A stretch of 64,000 nt of DNA. Source: Amycolatopsis australiensis. Lineage in GTDB: Bacteria > Actinomycetota > Actinomycetes > Mycobacteriales > Pseudonocardiaceae. Of the stretch, positions 61,507 to 64,000 are shown one piece after another (within the stretch, counting starts at the first letter, position 1; the number at the start of each line of letters is the position of its first letter). The translations under genes and the position numbers were made by a program. The notes under the pieces are model-generated. The model saw nothing but the letters and a program-made list of their open reading frames with translations, searched no databases and had not been told where the DNA came from. Location: the NCBI RefSeq assembly GCF_900119165.1, contig NZ_FPJG01000006.1, forward strand, positions 930,001-994,000, in the 5' to 3' direction.

Positions 61507-64000
61507 TTACTGCTCCGGCGAGGCCGTCGTTTCGTCACCCGCTTCAGCGGCGTCACCATTGGCGACGTCCGAGGGCTCGTCCGCGTTGCGTGCGACCGCG
61601 AGAAGGGTGGTGCCTTCGCCGAGGTTCATCAGCCGGACTCCCTTCGTCTGCCGCCCTGCCTTGCGCACGTCGCCCGCCGGCGTGCGGATCACGCCGCCGC
61701 TCGAGGTGATCGCGTAGAGCTCGTCCTCGGCGTCGACGATGAGCGCACCCACCAGCCTGCCACGTTTCCGGTCGTGCTGAATGGTGAGCACGCCCTTGCC
61801 GCCGCGGCCTTGCACCGGGTAGTCCTCGATCGCCGTCCGCTTGGCGTAGCCGCCGTCGGTTGCGACCAGCAGGAACTTGTCCGGCTTGACCACGCTGATG
61901 CCGAGCAGCTCGTCGCCGTCGTTGAACCGCATCCCGAGTACCCCGGAAGTGGGACGGCCCATCGGCCGCAGCGCCTCGTCGGTCGCGTGGAAGCGGATGG
62001 ACTGGCCCTCCGCGGACACCAGCAGCAGGTCGTCCTCGGGGCCGGCCAGCACGGCGCCGACCAGTTCGTCGCCTTCGCGCAGGTTGATGGCGATGAGGCC
62101 GCCTGCCCGGTTCGAGTCGAAGTCGGTGAGCTTCGTCTTCTTCACCAGGCCGCGCTTGGTGGCGAGCACCAGGTACGGCGCGACCTCGTAGTTCTTGATC
62201 TCGATGACCTGGGCGATCTGCTCGTCCGGCTGGAACGCCATGAGGTTCGCCACGTGCTGGCCGCGCGCGTTGCGGTTGGCCTCCGGCAGGTCGTACGCCT
62301 TCGTCCGGTAGACGCGGCCCTTGTTCGTGAAGAACAGGATCCAGTCGTGCGTCGAGCAGACGAAGAAGTGCTGGACGATGTCGTCCTGCTTCAGCGTCGC
62401 GCCCTGCACGCCCTTGCCGCCGCGCTTCTGCGAGCGGTACAGGTCGGTTTTCGTTCGCTTGGCGTACCCCGTGCGGGTGATGGTGACGACCACGTCCTCG
62501 ACCGCGATGAGGTCCTCGACCGAGACGTCGCCGTCGAACGGGATGATCTGGGTGCGCCGGTCGTCGCCGTACTTGTCGACGATCGCCATCAGCTCGTCGC
62601 GGATGATGCTCCGCTGCCGCTCCGGCTTCTCCAGGATGTCCTGCAGGTCGGCGATCTCGGCCTCGATCTTGGCCAGGTCGTCGATGATCTTCTGCCGCTC
62701 GAGAGCCGCCAGGCGCCGCAGCTGCATGTCCAGGATCGCGGTGGCCTGGATCTCGTCGACGTCCAGCAGCTCCATCAGGGCCGGCCGGGCTTCGTCCGCG
62801 GACGGCGAGCGCCGGATCAGCGCGATGACCTCGTCGAGCGCGTCGAGCGCCTTGACGTACCCACGCAGGATGTGGGCCCGTTCCTCGGCCTTCTTCAGCC
62901 GGTACCGCGTCCGCCGGACGATGACGTCCATCTGGTGCTTCACGTAGTGGCGGATCATCTGGTCGAGCCGCAGCGTGCGCGGCACGCCGTCGACCAGCGC
63001 CAGCATGTTGACACCGAAGTTCTGCTGCAGCTGGGTGTGCTTGAACAGGTTGTTCAGCACGACCTTCGCGACCGCGTCCCGCTTGATCGTGACGACGATC
63101 CGCATGCCGGAACGGCTGTTGGACTCGTCCGCGATGTCCGAGATGCCGGTGAGCTTGCCGTCGCGGACGAGGTTCGCGATGTTCTCGACGAGGTTGTCCG
63201 GGTTGACCTGGTACGGCAGCTCGGACACGACGAGGATCGTGCGGCCCTTCGCGTCCTCCTCGACCTCGACGACCGCGCGCATCCGGACCGACCCGCGGCC
63301 GGTGCGGTAGGCGTCCTCGATGCCGGAGGTGCCCAGGATCATCGCCTTGGTCGGGAAGTCCGGGCCCTTGATCCGCACCAGCAGGGCGGCCAGCAGCTCG
63401 TCGTCGGTCGCGTCCGGGTTCTCCAGCGCCCAGACGACGCCCTCGGAGACCTCGCGCAGGTTGTGCGGCGGGATGTTGGTCGCCATCCCGACCGCGATCC
63501 CGGAACCGCCGTTGACCAGCAGGTTCGGGAAGCGCGACGGCAGGACGTCGGGCTCCTGCGTGCGGCCGTCGTAGTTGTCGGAGAAGTCGACGGTGTCTTC
63601 TTCGATGTCGGCCAGCATCTGCATGGCCAGCGGCGCGAGCCGGGACTCGGTGTACCGCATGGCCGCCGCCGGGTCGTTGCCCGGCGAGCCGAAGTTGCCC
63701 TGCCCGTCGATCAGCGGGTACCGCATCGACCACGGCTGGGCGAGCCGCACCAGCGCGTCGTAGATCGCCGAGTCGCCGTGCGGGTGGTAGTTGCCCATGA
63801 CGTCGCCGACGACGCGGGAGCACTTGTTGTACCCGCGGTCCGGCCGGAAGCCGGAGTCGAACATCGAGTACAGGATCCGGCGCGCGACCGGCTTGAGGCC
63901 GTCACGCACGTCCGGCAGCGCCCGCGACACGATCACGCTCATCGCGTAGTCGATGTAGGAGCGCTGCATCTCCTGCTGGATGTCGACCGGTTCGATCCGG
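61507..64000 (-). CDS. gyrA: DNA gyrase subunit A (5' end beyond window)
   Basis: About 831 residues are visible, running in frame to base 64000 ([20 protein letters not shown] at the edge). The true start lies just outside. GyrA cuts and passes DNA with GyrB to introduce negative supercoils. The catalytic Tyr is in AAMRYTES. The quinolone-determining segment reads [14 protein letters not shown], with Ser and Asp at the sensitive positions. The GyrA box [12 protein letters not shown] is present, so it is a gyrase rather than topoisomerase IV. The near-invariant DGLKPVHRR reads DGLKPVARR. An acidic tail ends the protein. Confidence 0.97.
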   Translation of the reverse strand, partial: RIEPVDIQQEMQRSYIDYAMSVIVSRALPDVRDGLKPVARRILYSMFDSGFRPDRGYNKCSRVVGDVMGNYHPHGDSAIYDALVRLAQPWSMRYPLIDGQGNFGSPGNDPAAAMRYTESRLAPLAMQMLADIEEDTVDFSDNYDGRTQEPDVLPSRFPNLLVNGGSGIAVGMATNIPPHNLREVSEGVVWALENPDATDDELLAALLVRIKGPDFPTKAMILGTSGIEDAYRTGRGSVRMRAVVEVEEDAKGRTILVVSELPYQVNPDNLVENIANLVRDGKLTGISDIADESNSRSGMRIVVTIKRDAVAKVVLNNLFKHTQLQQNFGVNMLALVDGVPRTLRLDQMIRHYVKHQMDVIVRRTRYRLKKAEERAHILRGYVKALDALDEVIALIRRSPSADEARPALMELLDVDEIQATAILDMQLRRLAALERQKIIDDLAKIEAEIADLQDILEKPERQRSIIRDELMAIVDKYGDDRRTQIIPFDGDVSVEDLIAVEDVVVTITRTGYAKRTKTDLYRSQKRGGKGVQGATLKQDDIVQHFFVCSTHDWILFFTNKGRVYRTKAYDLPEANRNARGQHVANLMAFQPDEQIAQVIEIKNYEVAPYLVLATKRGLVKKTKLTDFDSNRAGGLIAINLREGDELVGAVLAGPEDDLLLVSAEGQSIRFHATDEALRPMGRPTSGVLGMRFNDGDELLGISVVKPDKFLLVATDGGYAKRTAIEDYPVQGRGGKGVLTIQHDRKRGRLVGALIVDAEDELYAITSSGGVIRTPAGDVRKAGRQTKGVRLMNLGEGTTLLAVARNADEPSDVANGDAAEAGDETTASPEQ

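Overview
The window is GC-rich actinobacterial chromosome, most like Amycolatopsis or a close relative in Pseudonocardiaceae. This is inferred from gene order and protein style; no database was searched. The right two thirds is the origin-proximal block known from Mycobacterium tuberculosis (Rv0006 to Rv0020c), read in the opposite direction: gyrA, a DUF3566 membrane protein, tRNA-Ile, tRNA-Ala, cwsA, ppiA, a PH-domain protein, crgA, trpG, pknB, pknA, pbpA, rodA, pstP, two FHA proteins and tRNA-Leu. gyrA runs off the right edge, so oriC should lie a short way beyond it.

Layout. 0.2-3.5 kb: a beta-glucosidase, a sugar-type MFS transporter and a TetR regulator. 3.6-8.4 kb: a PLP enzyme, an aldonolactone/alditol oxidase, prs, an NAD(P)-binding protein and an unknown gene. 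8.8-10.7 kb: two coupled CoA-ester lyases. 10.8-19.9 kb: an eight-gene catabolic operon (peptide-type ABC transporter, aldehyde dehydrogenase, SDR, amidase) with a divergent FadR-type regulator and a perfect operator. 19.9-24.8 kb: a patatin, a tandem duplication of 'secreted Thr/Ser-rich protein + class F sortase', and a Cys/Met-type PLP enzyme. 24.9-29.5 kb: a large secreted penicillin acylase with a C-terminal discoidin domain, an FKBP and a secreted trypsin-like protein. 29.6-39.2 kb: tRNA-Leu and the seven-gene fhaA-fhaB-pstP-rodA-pbpA-pknA-pknB operon that links Ser/Thr phosphorylation to peptidoglycan synthesis.

Two insertions break the conserved order. The first (39.3-43.1 kb) sits between pknB and trpG. 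It carries an EACC1-caspase-EACC1 cassette, the best candidate here for a poorly described conflict or suicide system, plus a small ABC transporter. The second (43.8-51.6 kb) sits between trpG and the class E sortase/crgA. It carries an iron-box-controlled fprA, an ArsR-regulated drug exporter, a two-component system with a duplicated sensor, an ABC-2 exporter and an SCO5389-family gene. From 51.6 kb on, the conserved set resumes: class E sortase, crgA, PH protein, rhomboid, ppiA, cwsA, tRNAs, DLW-39, gyrA.

Many same-strand genes overlap by 1-8 bases (ATGA, GTGA, TGATG), so operons are tightly coupled. Possible replication or segregation sites include two DnaA-box groups (3.55 kb and 53.35 kb) and two parS-like sequences (5.77 kb and 60.26 kb). 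No rRNA, CRISPR array, insertion sequence or prophage was seen.
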